A program made the translations under genes and the position numbers. A stretch of 64,000 nucleotides of DNA, from positions 1,302,001-1,366,000 of the forward strand of contig JAYJMM010000089.1 in the NCBI GenBank assembly GCA_037349105.1, written 5' to 3'. Shown in pieces: positions 54,301 to 64,000 of the stretch. The stretch is from Limnomonas spitsbergensis (lineage: Eukaryota > Chlorophyta > Chlorophyceae > Chlamydomonadales). The notes beneath the pieces are model-generated. The model saw only the letters and a program-made list of their open reading frames with translations, made no database searches and was not told where the DNA came from. Each line of letters opens with the position of its first letter. The stretch's first letter is position 1.

Positions 54301-57300
54301 GAGAAGGTGGTGCTATGGAAAAGCTTGTTAGCTGAGACAAGTGCTGTGTATATGGGGGCTATAGAGCGGACTGTACTGACAGTGGGCTGTCAGTATGTGT
54401 TGTTTTGTGGTATGTCTGGGAGGGCTGTGCCCAAAACTGCTCGGGCTTTGAAGGCGGAAAGTTTGAAGTTTGTGCAACCTTATGTGTTTGGGGGGTTGGA
54501 TGCTTTTGCAAGGAAGGATTGTGGGTGTGTAATGGATGGCGCTGGAGTTTCAGGATATCCTGTGCAATTTGCGTTTAAGTAAGTGTGGAATTCTTTCTTG
54601 TAACTTTTGCATGGCTGTTGCTGGTCGTGTTGAAGTGTATGTTTTTCTCGGATTGGACGCTCTGAAATGAATTAACTGCGTGTGTTGTAAAAAGAAGTGG
54701 GCATAATGCCTAGCCTGACGGGGCTGCTTGGAGAATTATGACTGGTCTGCACTAAGTGTTCACACCTGAAATGTTGGCTGTGCATAAGTCCTGTTCTAAA
54801 TGAAATGTCATGTGTTTTTGATGGTTGGGACTGTGGAACCGACAGAACCCAAAATCAAGGGAGTGCACAAGGAACGCGATGAGAGGCGGCTGTATTCAAG
54901 GTGCGATGCAGGGCTTATGTGCAGGGTGCAGGTCAGACTGGGGTGTGTGTCTAGGTGCGGGGTCTTGAGTGTACTGGGGGTTGGGTGTAGGTGTAGGGTA
55001 CAAAGCATACTGGGTTGATGTTGTAGTTGAGGTGGTAGGGTATACTGGGGCCAGGTGTAGGTGTTGGGTAACAAGCATACTGGGGTAAGGGTTAGGGCGT
55101 AGGGTTTAGAATGTATGGGAGTTTGGGCTTAGGTGTACGGGCAGAACATACTGGGGTGTGGGTTTAGGTGTAGGGTTGGGAGTGTATTGGGGGCAGGGAT
55201 TCGCTGCTGAGTGTCACGCATACAGGGGTCTGGGCTTGGTAAAGGGTGCAGTGTGTATTGGGGTGAGGGCTGTTGTGGAGGGGGTCGCGAGTACTGGGGT
55301 GAGGGTATTAGTGATGTGTGTACGTAGGTACTGGGCAGGGGTAAGCAGCTCTGACTGGTTGGATGTTATGACTCTGCCAACCTCAGGTGCCTGGCTGCGG
55401 TGTATGTTGTGGCTAACTGGCTAGGGGGAATGGTCTGAAGCATGATTGTGTTGTGTGCGCACTACTGCGCAGTGTGATGATGTCGGTCAAGGAGGACGGG
55501 CAAGCTGGCAAGTCAACGTTGTTCCAGTTTCGGCTGGGTTCCTTTGCTGCTACTGAAGAAGTATTAGCTGGAAGGATTCGAGATGCGGTATTGATGGATT
55601 TTACGGGTGGTGCAATCTTGCAGTCGAAAGTGCAGATGAATAATCGCGTGCAGGCTGTGGATGACCAAGCCTGCCAGTGGTTGCAACACCAGGTGTATAG
55701 TAAGGCAAAAGTGGAAGAGCGACTGGCTACGATACTGGAGTACTGTCCTGTTGCGAACACATTCAAGGTCACCCCTGGGTCCATCGTGAGTAGTGAAGGG
55801 GGGCATGTGGCATGTATGGTTGGGTATAGAGATGACGGTTGGGTTAGGGTTTTGGCTTTTGGGGTGGGATGTAAGGATGTGGATAGCATGGGTTGAAGGT
55901 GTCACTGATGTGGGTGCTTGCTTGACCCTGATGTGGTAACGGATCATTGTTGGCTCGTTGGTTGGTTGCATGTTTTGTGTGAATTGGGAATTGGTGTGTT
56001 GTGTCGTTGAGGATGTTGGTTTGAAATGATGAATGAATGATATGTTTCCTGTCTGTGCAGGGGTCGTTGTGGTCCAAGAACACTGACCGAGGGGGGCGAC
56101 CTGGGTTGTCAGTCCTACCACGGAAAGGAAGCAGTACTAGTAGGTTGCGTAGGGGACCTGCTGTGGCAAGGGGCGGTCTTGGGGGTGCAAGGCCTGGACC
56201 TGCTGCAGAAGCTGAAAAGTTCAGTGAATCGCCAACCACTGAATATGACTTTGTTCAGGCTGAATGTGGGGCGAAGTGCCCGCATAGGAATTGTTTTGAG
56301 AATGTCATTGCAGACATTCACGTGGCGGAACTTAAGAGCTTGATTGCGGGGAAGAAGAACCTGTTTTTGCAAGGCTATGCGGGGGCAGGAAAGTCGACAA
56401 CTGTTCGCAGTGTGATAGAGCCTGCTTTGCGTGCATTATGGCAGGCTGAAACCCCGGCCACATCGGATGTAGTTTGGGTTACCAGCTCTAGTGGGGTGTC
56501 TTCTATGAATGTGGGTGGACGCACCATCCACAGCATGGCTGGTGTTGGATATGGCGGTGGCACGGTGCAGGTTATTAAGAAGCGCATGTCCCCTGCAGCT
56601 AAGTGCAGGATGGTTCAGGTGAAAGCAATTATTTTGGACGAAGTGAGTATGATATCTTGGAATTTCATTGATTTGCTTAGTTTGCTGCTTCAGGATTTGA
56701 AGAAGTGCCAGCTCCCGTTTGGTGGTGTGCAAGTGATTTGTGTTGGGGATTTGTTGCAGTTACCCCCTATTGGCGCTTTATCTCGGACTGGATCTGACAC
56801 AAAGTTTCGCGCAAGGTGGCATGAGCAGGTTTTGTATATGAGGAAGGACACGCCCTGGTGCTTTCTTGCTGCATGCTGGCCCTCTTTGAAATTTGAGTAT
56901 ATCTTCATGGAAACTTCTTTTCGTCATAAAGCAACTGACATTGTTGCTGGTGTTCCTTGGTATACCATTCTGAGCTTGATGGCTCGTGGGGATGTTTATG
57001 GTGCTAATGGACAATTAGTCCGCAATGCTCTGAATGAAATTGTTGGTAAAACTCGGTTGCAAGACACCAGCAAGTGCATTCCCCTATTTCCAACTAGGAC
57101 TGAGGTGGGAGAAGTCAACAAGGCGGGGGTGCAAAGGGTGATGAAGGACAAGCAAGTTCATGGTGTGTTGTATCATTCTTTTGATTTCAAGGGTGATGAT
57201 TTGGGCGTGTATCCTCCGGGATACAAGGAAGTGAAGGATGTTGATTACATGAACGATTCAAGTAATTCTGATCATGGGGATTCTTCATTATGGTGCAATT

Positions 57301-57917
57301 ATGTTGCAGGCCGTAAGTTCCGGCCATGTGTTGGTGCGCGGGTCATGCTTATTCAGAATATGAGCTTTGGAGGCGTGAATGGGACTTTGGTGAATGGGAG
57401 TTTGGGGGAGATTGTTGCGTTTCAATATAGCGACGAGGTGAAGGATTTGGTATGGAAGAAGGAAACTGAGGGCAACAATGACCCTGACTTTGCTAGGAAA
57501 GTTTTGAAGCATGTGTCTTTAGGTGACTTTATGTTTCCTTTGGTGCGGTTCAGGAATGATAAGACGGGTCAAGATGTGACTGTACTGATCAAGCCTGGGC
57601 GGTTCACCATGCAGAACGCTGATGGTGTATGGTTGTCTAGTCGATATCAGGTGCCCTTGATTTTAGGGTACGCTTTTACTGTTCACAAGGGGCAGGGGTT
57701 GACTTTGGAGGAAGTGTTTACTGATATTCATAAATCATTTACTAGTGGCCAGTCGTATACATCTATTAGTCGCACCTGCTTGGCGGAGGACTTGTGGTTG
57801 GCAAGTGTGCCTGATTTAGTGTATATGGACAAAATGGGTGTCCTGTGCGATGTCCGGGTGTTGAAGTTTCTGAAGAGTAGGCAGTGGAAAAAATTGATTT
57901 TGCCCCGAGTGGTGTAG
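46924..57917 (+). CDS. Large 16-exon gene: OTU-like region, tyrosine-recombinase-like domain and PIF1 helicase in one frame
   Basis: Exons: 46924-47122, 47308-47469, 47572-47804, 48019-48367, 49019-49081, 49207-49344, 49516-49665, 49913-50011, 50724-50840, 50969-51103, 51422-51520, 51886-51987, 52454-52576, 52871-54578, 55473-55785, 56061-57917. Every junction is phase-compatible and the sum (5,847 bases) is a multiple of three, about 1,948 residues. Weak points: the 5' end is not defined; the exon 2 acceptor (CCAAG) is poor; exon 3 appears to use a GC donor; and the acceptor at 52870 was chosen by phase. Domains are described separately. A recombinase plus helicase suggests a large mobile element, or a host gene derived from one. 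The recombinase and helicase could instead be two genes if the 54579-55472 intron is not real. Confidence 0.6.
49019..52576 (+). CDS. Linker built of nine symmetric phase-1 exons
   Basis: Nine consecutive exons each start with two bases and end with one base of a split Gly or similar codon (G|GT... pattern). Contents include LPPPVPGMQAVPDGGGLEG, GIGWPVVDLCASG, VVSCSAVCDMQNS, CSGTGPGCGCDVVL, GDTVLDGDDLDEAVLVSR, PRRPAARPVNLPRYML, and an acidic exon SDEDCGDEEEEDDD. Exons 51422-51520 and 51886-51987 are duplicates (GGARPAAATVLPTGIRAG versus GGARMAAASGLPSGTKAG). No domain recognised; probably a flexible connector with a basic/acidic tail ahead of the recombinase. Confidence 0.5.
50275..50660. repeat. 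Degenerate G/T-rich minisatellite in an intron of the helicase gene, copy 1
   Basis: Words GTACTGGGGTTGAG, TTAGGTGCA, GGGTGTA and TGCGTACTG recur about every 65-75 bases. The same family fills the intron at 54890-55380. Confidence 0.7.
51998..52385. repeat. ~190-bp degenerate direct repeat in an intron
   Basis: AATGTGGCAGATGCTGTG..(A/G)TAAGGCTAGC and GGTAT(C/T)CCTGTA.A.TGGTCT each occur twice (about 52108-52175 and 52285-52365). Confidence 0.65.
52871..54578 (+). CDS. Tyrosine-recombinase-like domain (single 568-codon exon)
   Basis: Pattern from N to C: LFAFGINGGGKRPSSVAHIL with the candidate first Arg (codon 53368-53370); a Lys in SIAKEKYMDY; YSSHRKGCITRAMI with the second Arg (53818-53820) in an HxxR-like box where the His is replaced; LLRWGGWD, with Trp where GH/W is usual; and a candidate Tyr nucleophile in MKRVYVQPI (53959-53961), or in DRYMD eight residues later. 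This order (R, K, HxxR, H/W, Y) is that of tyrosine recombinases such as those of Crypton and DIRS elements. Box spacing is plausible. The exon ends AA|GTAAGT, a strong donor overlapping an in-frame TAA, so without splicing the protein would stop there. Confidence 0.6.
54579..55472 (+). other. Candidate intron joining recombinase and helicase, with G/T-rich minisatellite
   Basis: Donor AA|GTAAGT and acceptor CTGCGCAG|TG give in-frame joining (phase 2). From about 54890 to 55380 it contains repeats of GTACTGGGG..TAGG and GTGTAGGGT.. words similar to those at 50275. It is also compatible with an intergenic spacer. Confidence 0.5.
55473..57917 (+). CDS. PIF1-family DNA helicase domain (last two exons)
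   Basis: Exon 55473-55785 gives an N-terminal 104-codon segment (FQFRLGSFAATEEVLAGRIR). Exon 56061-57917 carries Walker A GYAGAGKSTT (from 56373), SSGVSSMNVGGRTIHSMAG, Walker B IILDEVSMIS, VICVGDLLQLPPIG, MLIQNMSFGGVNGTLVNGSL, GYAFTVHKGQGLTLEEV and the terminal TSISRT motif. This is the full set of SF1 motifs of PIF1/Helitron-type helicases, which unwind DNA 5' to 3'. If the gene is separate from the recombinase, Met codons at 55477 and 55480 are available as starts. TAG stop at 57915-57917. Confidence 0.88.
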
Positions 57918-57972
57918 ATGGGTGGTTAACGGTGGGGTGGCTGCGTGTTGATGTATGTAGCGTGTGAATTGA

Positions 57973-57977
57973 TGTAA
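57973..57977 (+). terminator. TGTAA polyadenylation signal of the helicase gene
   Basis: TGTAA 56 bases after the stop codon. This pentamer is the usual polyadenylation signal in chlamydomonadalean algae. Confidence 0.6.
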
Positions 57978-58990
57978 TTGTGTTACTGCTTTATGGTGCG
58001 ACATGATGTTCAGGCCCTCAGACTGGGACCTGGGGACTGAGTTACGGTGTATGGCTTAGGTCAGCTACCCTACCATACCGGTTCGAAGGGTGGAAACTGG
58101 AATTCGAGGAAATATAATCGGTTAACAACGATTTCCAATCTGCAATGTAACTACCAGGTGATAATACTGTCAGGGTCCTCAACATAAAATATGAAAAAAG
58201 CGGGAAAAAGGGGAAACCCCTGTTTTGTCAGGAAAGTGAGGTAAAAACAGAGTGTGTAGAATGATTATGGTACCAGGAGTCACAAGACATAATAACATGA
58301 TCAGCTTAATTCGCTTGAAGGAAAAAATGCCGTAAATGCTATTCTTGTACTTCGGCATTCAATTTGGCATTATGAAGGTGACTACCGAAATGAGATTCTT
58401 GCTGGATTGAGTTCTAACATGATGATATAAAACGCAATCATCTTCAAAGTCCATCGGGACAAATGCGAGCAAGCCTCTCCACATTCAGATTCCAGAGACT
58501 TTGGACAGTAGCCTCTTTTTAGAAATCTTAAACAGATGGTCACTCCTCCTGAGGAGAAGCATGACAGCTCAAACTACCCTGCTAGTCAAGCCTAGAACCC
58601 AAATCTATCAACTTAAGCCCATTCCCACTCATTCTGAGTGGAACATTGGCATATCTCGGACAAACAAGATGGCTGGCCTAATGCTGAATTAATCAGGTTC
58701 CACTCAAGATTAACTGCAACAGTGCTTTCCGAAAAGCTTGGACATGCAACCGAAAAGCTTGGACATACATGTAACACCTTTCACATGTACTTATGCATTA
58801 TGATAGTTCCAAAATCATAGATCACATGCATAAACATCTCACACCGCAACGTTGGATCCAGTGTGAATCCAGGGTCGCATAGTTGCATTGTGTTTCCTTA
58901 TTCTCGCTCCGCATCCACAAGGAGATCCTGACAGATACGCCGTCTCTCCTCATCTATCCTTCACATTATCGTGACACCAGTCCATCCAAG
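57978..58990. other. Spacer, no supported gene
   Basis: AT-richer than its surroundings; only short unsupported frames. Probable promoter region of the next gene near its right end. Confidence 0.35.
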
Positions 58991-58991
58991 T

Positions 58992-59826
58992 ATGGGGCCC
59001 ATGAGCATCTTCTCCTGTTTCTTCGGCGATCGTCTTCAGCAGAAGGTGGCTGCCAAGTTTGAGCCGGAGGTGAGCGAGCTAGAGGGCGACCTGACGCAAT
59101 ATGTGAATGCCAGCTTGGTGTTTTCTGTCCCATTGTTCGAAATCATCTGGGTGTTTTTTATCACGTCGAAAGTTTCTACTTAACTTCTCCAGGCATGGAT
59201 TTGTTGTCTGTGAATTATCACCTTTGCCTGTGTGTGTGCAGCAGGCTGGTTTTGACTACCACCTCCCGGCCATGCCAACACAAGACTCGATGGTGGACCA
59301 CTTGCCATTCTGCGTGCCGGTTGAACACATCCAATTCCAACCGTCCTCTCGCGGGCCCCTTTCCAACACTGATGACCTGCCACACTCCCACAGCTTTCTG
59401 AGCCGCAGCGACGAGAACAGGGCTACTGAACAGCGCATGGAAGACGCAGCAATTGATGCCGACGTCGCCGTAATCCTTGGTTCCGACTTTGAGCAGTGGC
59501 GAGAAATGCACTCTGCCGGTTCTTCAGCGGATGAGTTCTACGCTAGCCTCAGCTCCACAGCCGAGGCCATGGCGAACTGGGGCGATGAGGGCATGCAAAA
59601 TGTCCCTATGAGGAATGTGCTCTGCCGCGCACCTACGGAGCAGCGGAGCGACCCCGATGACTTCGACCCTATCGCCTCTTTGCTCAAATTTGACCAAGAT
59701 GAGCAAGCTATCCTGCTCCCAAGCCTGGACGAAGCCGTCAAGAAGACTGAAGCCAGGTCAACGGGTGTCGCACAGCCCTGCATGCCCTCAACTGGTTTCT
59801 TTAAGATGCCTCAGGCCAACACATGA
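58992..59826 (+). CDS. Unknown acidic protein, two exons (about 220 aa), alternative third exon
   Basis: Exon 58992-59069 reads MGPMSIFSCFFGDRLQQKVA then AKFEPE before donor GAG|GTGAGC. Exon 59242-59826 starts QAGFDYHLPAMPTQDSMVDH and contains MEDAAIDADVAVILGSDFEQ, DEFYASLSSTAEAMANWGDE and DPDDFDPIASLLKFDQDEQA before TGA at 59824-59826. No recognised domain. A possible last exon at 60258-60333 (SCQQLTRQDSAFSATEVEGV, DLSE, TAA) would fit in frame with a donor AG|GTCAAC near 59757, replacing the last ~22 residues. A TGTAA at 60200-60204 could serve the shorter form. Function unknown. Confidence 0.55.
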
Positions 59827-60321
59827 ATGCGGTCAAGAGAAGCAGGTAGGGACATCGGAAATTCATTGTTTAAACTGACTGAATTTTTGCTCACGAATAG
59901 GGAACTAGGGACTCCCTACGCACAATTGACTAATTGAAGCAAGCAGGAGCAGTCCTAACAATGCTATTAAATGCACCAGGGCTTGAATTGCTGCCCTGCT
60001 TGCCATGGCCTAAACCCTAAACCCTGTGTATCATGTGTCTGACAATCTGTGCTTTTAAGTGTGCGCCATAGCACTCGTATGCTGCAACAACTGGGCCCAT
60101 AGGGCATAACCTTGACTGGCCTACGGCCGCTGGCCCGAGCAGCAGGGCTTGCTGGACCAAGCCCTGTTTGCCGCAGGCGGTGATGAAGCCATGCTTAAAT
60201 GTAAAGTATCATGTGGTTTCCTTTCTTCTAACTACTTAACTTGATTTCTCGCTGCAGGTCGTGCCAGCAACTGACGCGACAGGATTCAGCCTTCTCTGCG
60301 ACTGAGGTTGAAGGCGTGGAT

Positions 60322-60428
60322 CTGAGCGAGTAACTGTCGCCATGCAGCGAGTAACTGCCGTCATTCAAGGAGTCACTGCCGTCATTCAAGGAGTAACTGC
60401 CACCAGTTAAGGAGTAACTGCCGCTATG
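60322..60428 (+). repeat. Short repeats containing GAGTAACTGCCG
   Basis: (A/C)GAGTAACTG(C/T)CG recurs five times about every 21-24 bases, the first overlapping the TAA of the candidate last exon at 60331-60333. Confidence 0.8.
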
Positions 60429-60429
60429 C

Positions 60430-62460
60430 AGCTTTGAAAGCTGCACACAGTGGCGCCTGGATGGTCGTGGATCTGAATCAATGATTCACTTAAATCTGGA
60501 AATTACATTTATGTTCCACTGAGGCAATTCAAGAGGGGCAGTGCCTCAGATGGCTTTGCTTGACATGCGATCTCACACGCACCTTTTGCCATGCTGGTCC
60601 GGCCCACCCCTGCGGACCACCTGTGATCCCATGTCCAGCAAGTCCTTAGAACTGAAGGACTGCGCCCGCGCTTGCTCTCAAACTCTTCCTCTCCGAACGG
60701 CACTTGCTGAACTGGTTTGTCTCTTTTCTGTTTCTGTCACGTAGCGATTTCCTGCGAGTTCCAGTATCCAACTTTCCTGCCTCATGCCGATTTCCGCGAG
60801 TTCAGGTATCCAGCGCTTTTTGATCGGGGCCTGGGTTCTCCAGTATTGATGTTTCATTGGTTTGAAGTTCGAATCAAATGATGGCCCAGGTGATGAACAC
60901 TAATATAGGATAAACAAATGCTCAGGAGAACAGGTGAATCCAAAGCATAAGTGCGTTTTATGCACGAACCGACCAGATTTCCTAGCCTTCAACAATAGTA
61001 CAATCATGTTTGCTTGAGTGCGCAGTGCAGCAGTGTTATAGCCTTGTGGATGGGCTGCGGCCAGGTATTGATGGGCATGTGATGCGCTGTTGCCGATTTT
61101 GGTGCAGTTGATGATGCAGAGGTATGTGGTGCCGTCTTTGCCCTTGAGGTTTTTTCAAACGTGACGAAATTCAATTGTGTTTATGTAGGGAGGCTTCTAA
61201 CTGAATATTACAGGTGTAGCAGTGTTCATAATAGAGGGTCTCTCACTGTGCTGGCAGTGCTGACTCATTTGGTCGCATGTTGCTAGGCATCAACTAGTAT
61301 GTGGTAGCAGGGCGTGATGGGCACCTCAAATGGCACAAGTGTGCCTTCTTCCTATGTCACCCAACACGCAGCAGACAATTTACATGACCAGCAGCAGAGG
61401 CTCTCTTTGCATGTTTCAGACGTTTGAAATGTGTGGTATTGCTGTCATGGAGACTGCGAGCCGAGGCTTAGGGGTTACGAGTATGGCAAGCTCGTCATTT
61501 CCCTCGTAGTATCGATCATGACATTTTGTTTGAATTTGGCCAGGACTTGTTGAGACTGTTTTTCCGGTCTATGTCCAGTTCGATGAAGACCCTATCACTC
61601 TGGTCACTTACTACGGTATTTAACCAATTGAGCGCGTGATGTATTATATTACTCATGCAGGAGGTAACACAATGGTATTGATAGCTTCACACTGGCTTGA
61701 TATCAAAGAGGAGCGATGCATGATCATGCATCGTTGCATGCGGCTCCGCAAAGTGCCCTGGAGTGTTGGTGAGGGATTTCAGGTACCCCGTAATTTCACT
61801 CTTCACACCCTCATTGTTCTTTGAGTGGGAATGTTGGGAAATTCAAATTTTGGATGAGGCCGTTGATTGATGGCATAGGAATATATCTTTCTCACCCGTG
61901 TCTATTTCCATGTCTGCAAGAGTGAGCTAAATGATTCACCAGAAAACAATGACGTTCATTAATCATATGTGATCCAAGGAGAATGACGAATATATAGACT
62001 GGTAATGTTTTTACACTATGGGGCATGGTGTTCATACCTACGCCGCCGCGTGGCTGTTTGCCGGCAGGAAGCCGAGGGGGGGACCAGTGGATAAACTAGT
62101 CTTTACCGGTATTTTAAGTTGTGCCCAAATCGGTTTGCGAGCACCTGTCTTATCTAATGCTCCGCTTTTCTACACAGAATCCTCCAAATCCACCACCTCG
62201 CGTCCAAAGTCTGTACACACGCTTTATTTTCATCATGTCCACGGTCTTCGCTGATTTCAATATGTACACCCCTTAGCCTTTTTTGTGTGTGCAGGTCTGC
62301 CCGTGGGTACAAGAGATATTTCAATGTCATTCCTCTGGGTGACTGAGAGTTCGTCAGAGAGGATACGATAGCCCGCCCGGCTGTTTCTGTCTCGCGTTTC
62401 TTACACAATCAATATGGTTTGCAAGTCCTAGTCCCAAGGCCGTTCTCGGCGCCTAATGCA
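60430..62460. other. Spacer, no supported gene
   Basis: Only short frames without partners. A plus-strand frame at 61636-61824 follows an acceptor-like CATGCAG but lacks a recognised motif. Confidence 0.35.
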
Positions 62461-62461
62461 T

Positions 62462-62570
62462 TGACGTTACACCTCTGGACCCTGCCCAAGAAGGCCAGGC
62501 CGCGTGGGCGCCCAACTGTTCAGATGAAAAAAACGAGAAAAATAAAAGGAAGAGGGGGGGGTAATTAAAT
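62462..62570 (+). repeat. Dispersed CACCTCTGGGCC repeat, copy 4
   Basis: GACGTTACACCTCTGGACCC, CCGCGTGGGCGCCCAACTG, then an A/G-rich tract (GATGAAAAAAACGAGAAAAA). Confidence 0.75.
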
Positions 62571-63390
62571 GAGAAATACCGGTATGTGATTTATAACCAC
62601 AAGCACATGATGATCCTGATGTAGCCATGAAACCGGTCTGAATGGAAGCCATTTCGAATTTTGGTATAAGATCCAGAGATGCATCAGCCTTGTGCAACGG
62701 GGTCAGTTACCCTACCTTGTACTACCGCTGCATTGGATGGGCTCTTGGTCGGCCTGAGTGTTATGGTGTCTTTGTCTCCTCCCAGCCTCTTTCCTGCCTC
62801 TGGCATGTGCAAGATTTTCTTTTCAGGCCTGAAGAGAAATACACCCCATCCTCGAAAGCTGTAGAGCTTGACGAGTGCTTTCCGTATCTGGTCTCAAAAT
62901 TGTTGTTGGCTCGGGGGGGTGGGAAATATGGAGGGTCAAAGTGAGGGGGGGTAGAGGGGGGTGACAAAACAAGTTTGTTTTGACATTTTAGTTATTTTTA
63001 ACATCAGATTGGGACGATAGCTACACTGGTGCATTCCTACTGTCATTTGCTACTCATGGCATGCAATTATGGCATGGGGGGGTGTCATGGCTCTGGAACC
63101 ACATGCACTGTTGTGCGTACACCCATTTTGGACTCACACGGTGTAGCTGCATTGGTAGTTGCTATGAATTAAGCAATGACAACCAGTTGTGAGCATTGTT
63201 GAGGTTTTGCGATGACACCTCCGACAGTTGGAGGATCTTCATCAAGAATATGGAACACCAGTAGCTGGGGATGCGCCGACGGTGTGCAAGGTGCATGGGA
63301 AGGTAGTCAAGCTATGTGGGAAGGTAGTCAAGCTATCAGCTATGTGCCTATGTGGATACACGTCGGAGCGCACATCTTGCTGTGCCAATG
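62571..63390. other. Spacer with poly-G runs, no supported gene
   Basis: A plus-strand frame at 62642-62944 is open for 100 codons but ends in low-complexity Gly/Ser and shows no motif. A 25-bp direct repeat (AGCTATGTGGGAAGGTAGTC) occurs at 63303-63345. Confidence 0.3.
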
Positions 63391-63391
63391 T

Positions 63392-63520
63392 CAATAACGT
63401 TACACCTCTGGGCCCGCTCAAAGCTCGGCCGCGTGGGCGCCCAACTGTTTAGAAGGGAGAAAGAAGAAACTACCGTAATAGGCAGAAGGGGGGAGAGGAA
63501 CAAAAGGAGAGGCCGGGAAG
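63392..63520 (+). repeat. Dispersed CACCTCTGGGCC repeat, copy 5, ahead of a zinc-finger ORF
   Basis: AACGTTACACCTCTGGGCCC, CGGCCGCGTGGGCGCCCAAC, then a purine-rich tract. It is the best preserved copy on the plus strand and is followed 70 bases later by an intact ORF, so it may be the 5' end of a fuller element. Confidence 0.75.
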
Positions 63521-63583
63521 GCAAAGAAGACCTAGTCCGACACCTGAGATCCACAAGAGACTAGCCCTCAACAAAGCCTCAAG

Positions 63584-63940
63584 ATGTCATATGCGGCTGC
63601 TGAGAGGGGTTCTGCCAACAATCCTTGCACCAACAGACCAGTGGCTTGCACCATCTGCAAGAGCATCGCGGGTACCATCCGCCCTTATGTCTGGAGTTCT
63701 CACTTCCTAGATCACATGCAGTCAGCCCACCCTGGTCAGGAGCTGACGGAGGCAGATGTGACGAGATATCCCATCAGCGCTGAGGAGTTAGAGGGGGGGG
63801 GCAAGGAGCTCCTAAAGAAGCAGAGGACCAGGCTTCTGAAGCAGCACATCAGCACGCTCAAGTTAAATGCTAGTTTGATGCCACTCATTCGTGAGTCCTC
63901 TCGTTTCTGGAGCCTCGTGTTCTCTAGCGAGGATAGGTAG
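63584..63940 (+). CDS. Zinc-finger (BED/C2H2-like) protein, 118 aa, probably element-borne
   Basis: ATG at 63584, TAG at 63938-63940. VACTICKSIAGT supplies CxxC and SSHFLDHMQSAHPG supplies spaced His residues, a C2H2/BED-like finger. Behind it is a Lys/Arg-rich helix (KELLKKQRTRLLKQHISTLK). Small fingers of this kind often start transposase genes, and downstream exons could lie outside the window. The adjacent dispersed repeat supports a mobile origin. No start-site evidence beyond the ATG. Confidence 0.5.
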   Translation: MSYAAAERGSANNPCTNRPVACTICKSIAGTIRPYVWSSHFLDHMQSAHPGQELTEADVTRYPISAEELEGGGKELLKKQRTRLLKQHISTLKLNASLMPLIRESSRFWSLVFSSEDR

Positions 63941-64000
63941 CTGGCAGGTGGTTTATTCTTTTGTTTCACCGCTTAACATTTGAGAAACATCTACATTTAT

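Noticed and set aside
62642..62944. 100-codon plus-strand frame
   Set aside because: No motif, no splice partners, ends in low-complexity sequence.

Overview
The window looks like nuclear DNA of a chlamydomonadalean (volvocine-type) green alga. Three observations support this. It carries a modular pherophorin-type extracellular matrix gene with Pro-rich linkers. It uses small exons in minisatellite-filled introns. It has a TGTAA polyadenylation signal behind one gene. The species cannot be named from the sequence. Most long open frames here are artefacts of tandem repeats; the genes listed were assembled by matching splice sites and reading-frame phases by eye.

Layout. (1) 1-28.5 kb, plus strand: one pherophorin-like gene, 5' end outside the window, 18 visible exons from 586 to 28107 with compatible phases throughout, apart from one single-base frame slip in a poly-C run of exon 5. 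It encodes five Cys-containing pherophorin modules separated by four Pro-rich linkers. Introns hold 46-, 35-, 23-, 48-, 28-, ~129- and 9-bp arrays, a hAT-like MITE, a long palindrome and an AT-rich TIR element. (2) 28.5-30.5 kb: no convincing gene. (3) 30.5-38.8 kb, minus strand: a complete five-exon TAF13 gene (156 aa), with a 4.5-kb G-rich minisatellite in its third intron and another array starting at its stop codon. (4) 38.8-46.7 kb: repeat-rich spacer with remnants of mobile elements, including a minus-strand zinc-ribbon gene fragment, several strong hairpins and a ~1.1-kb segment bounded by inverted repeats. (5) 46.9-57.9 kb, plus strand: a 16-exon gene whose exons all join in frame into about 1,948 residues. 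It has an OTU-like N-terminal region, a string of symmetric phase-1 exons, a tyrosine-recombinase-like domain and a PIF1-family helicase. It looks like one polyprotein of a large transposable element or a domesticated derivative. (6) 58.9-60.4 kb, plus strand: a small two- or three-exon gene of unknown function. (7) 60.4-64 kb: spacer with dispersed repeats and, at the end, a zinc-finger ORF directly behind a copy of a dispersed repeat.

The two most notable signals are these. First, tandem partial duplications of exon edges (exon end plus splice site, or the stop codon) flank many exons of the pherophorin gene and also occur in TAF13; several large minisatellites appear to have grown from them. 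Second, the candidate OTU-like / tyrosine recombinase / PIF1 fusion gene is free of such edge copies and has strongly G+T-biased sequence, which suggests a different and perhaps more recent origin.
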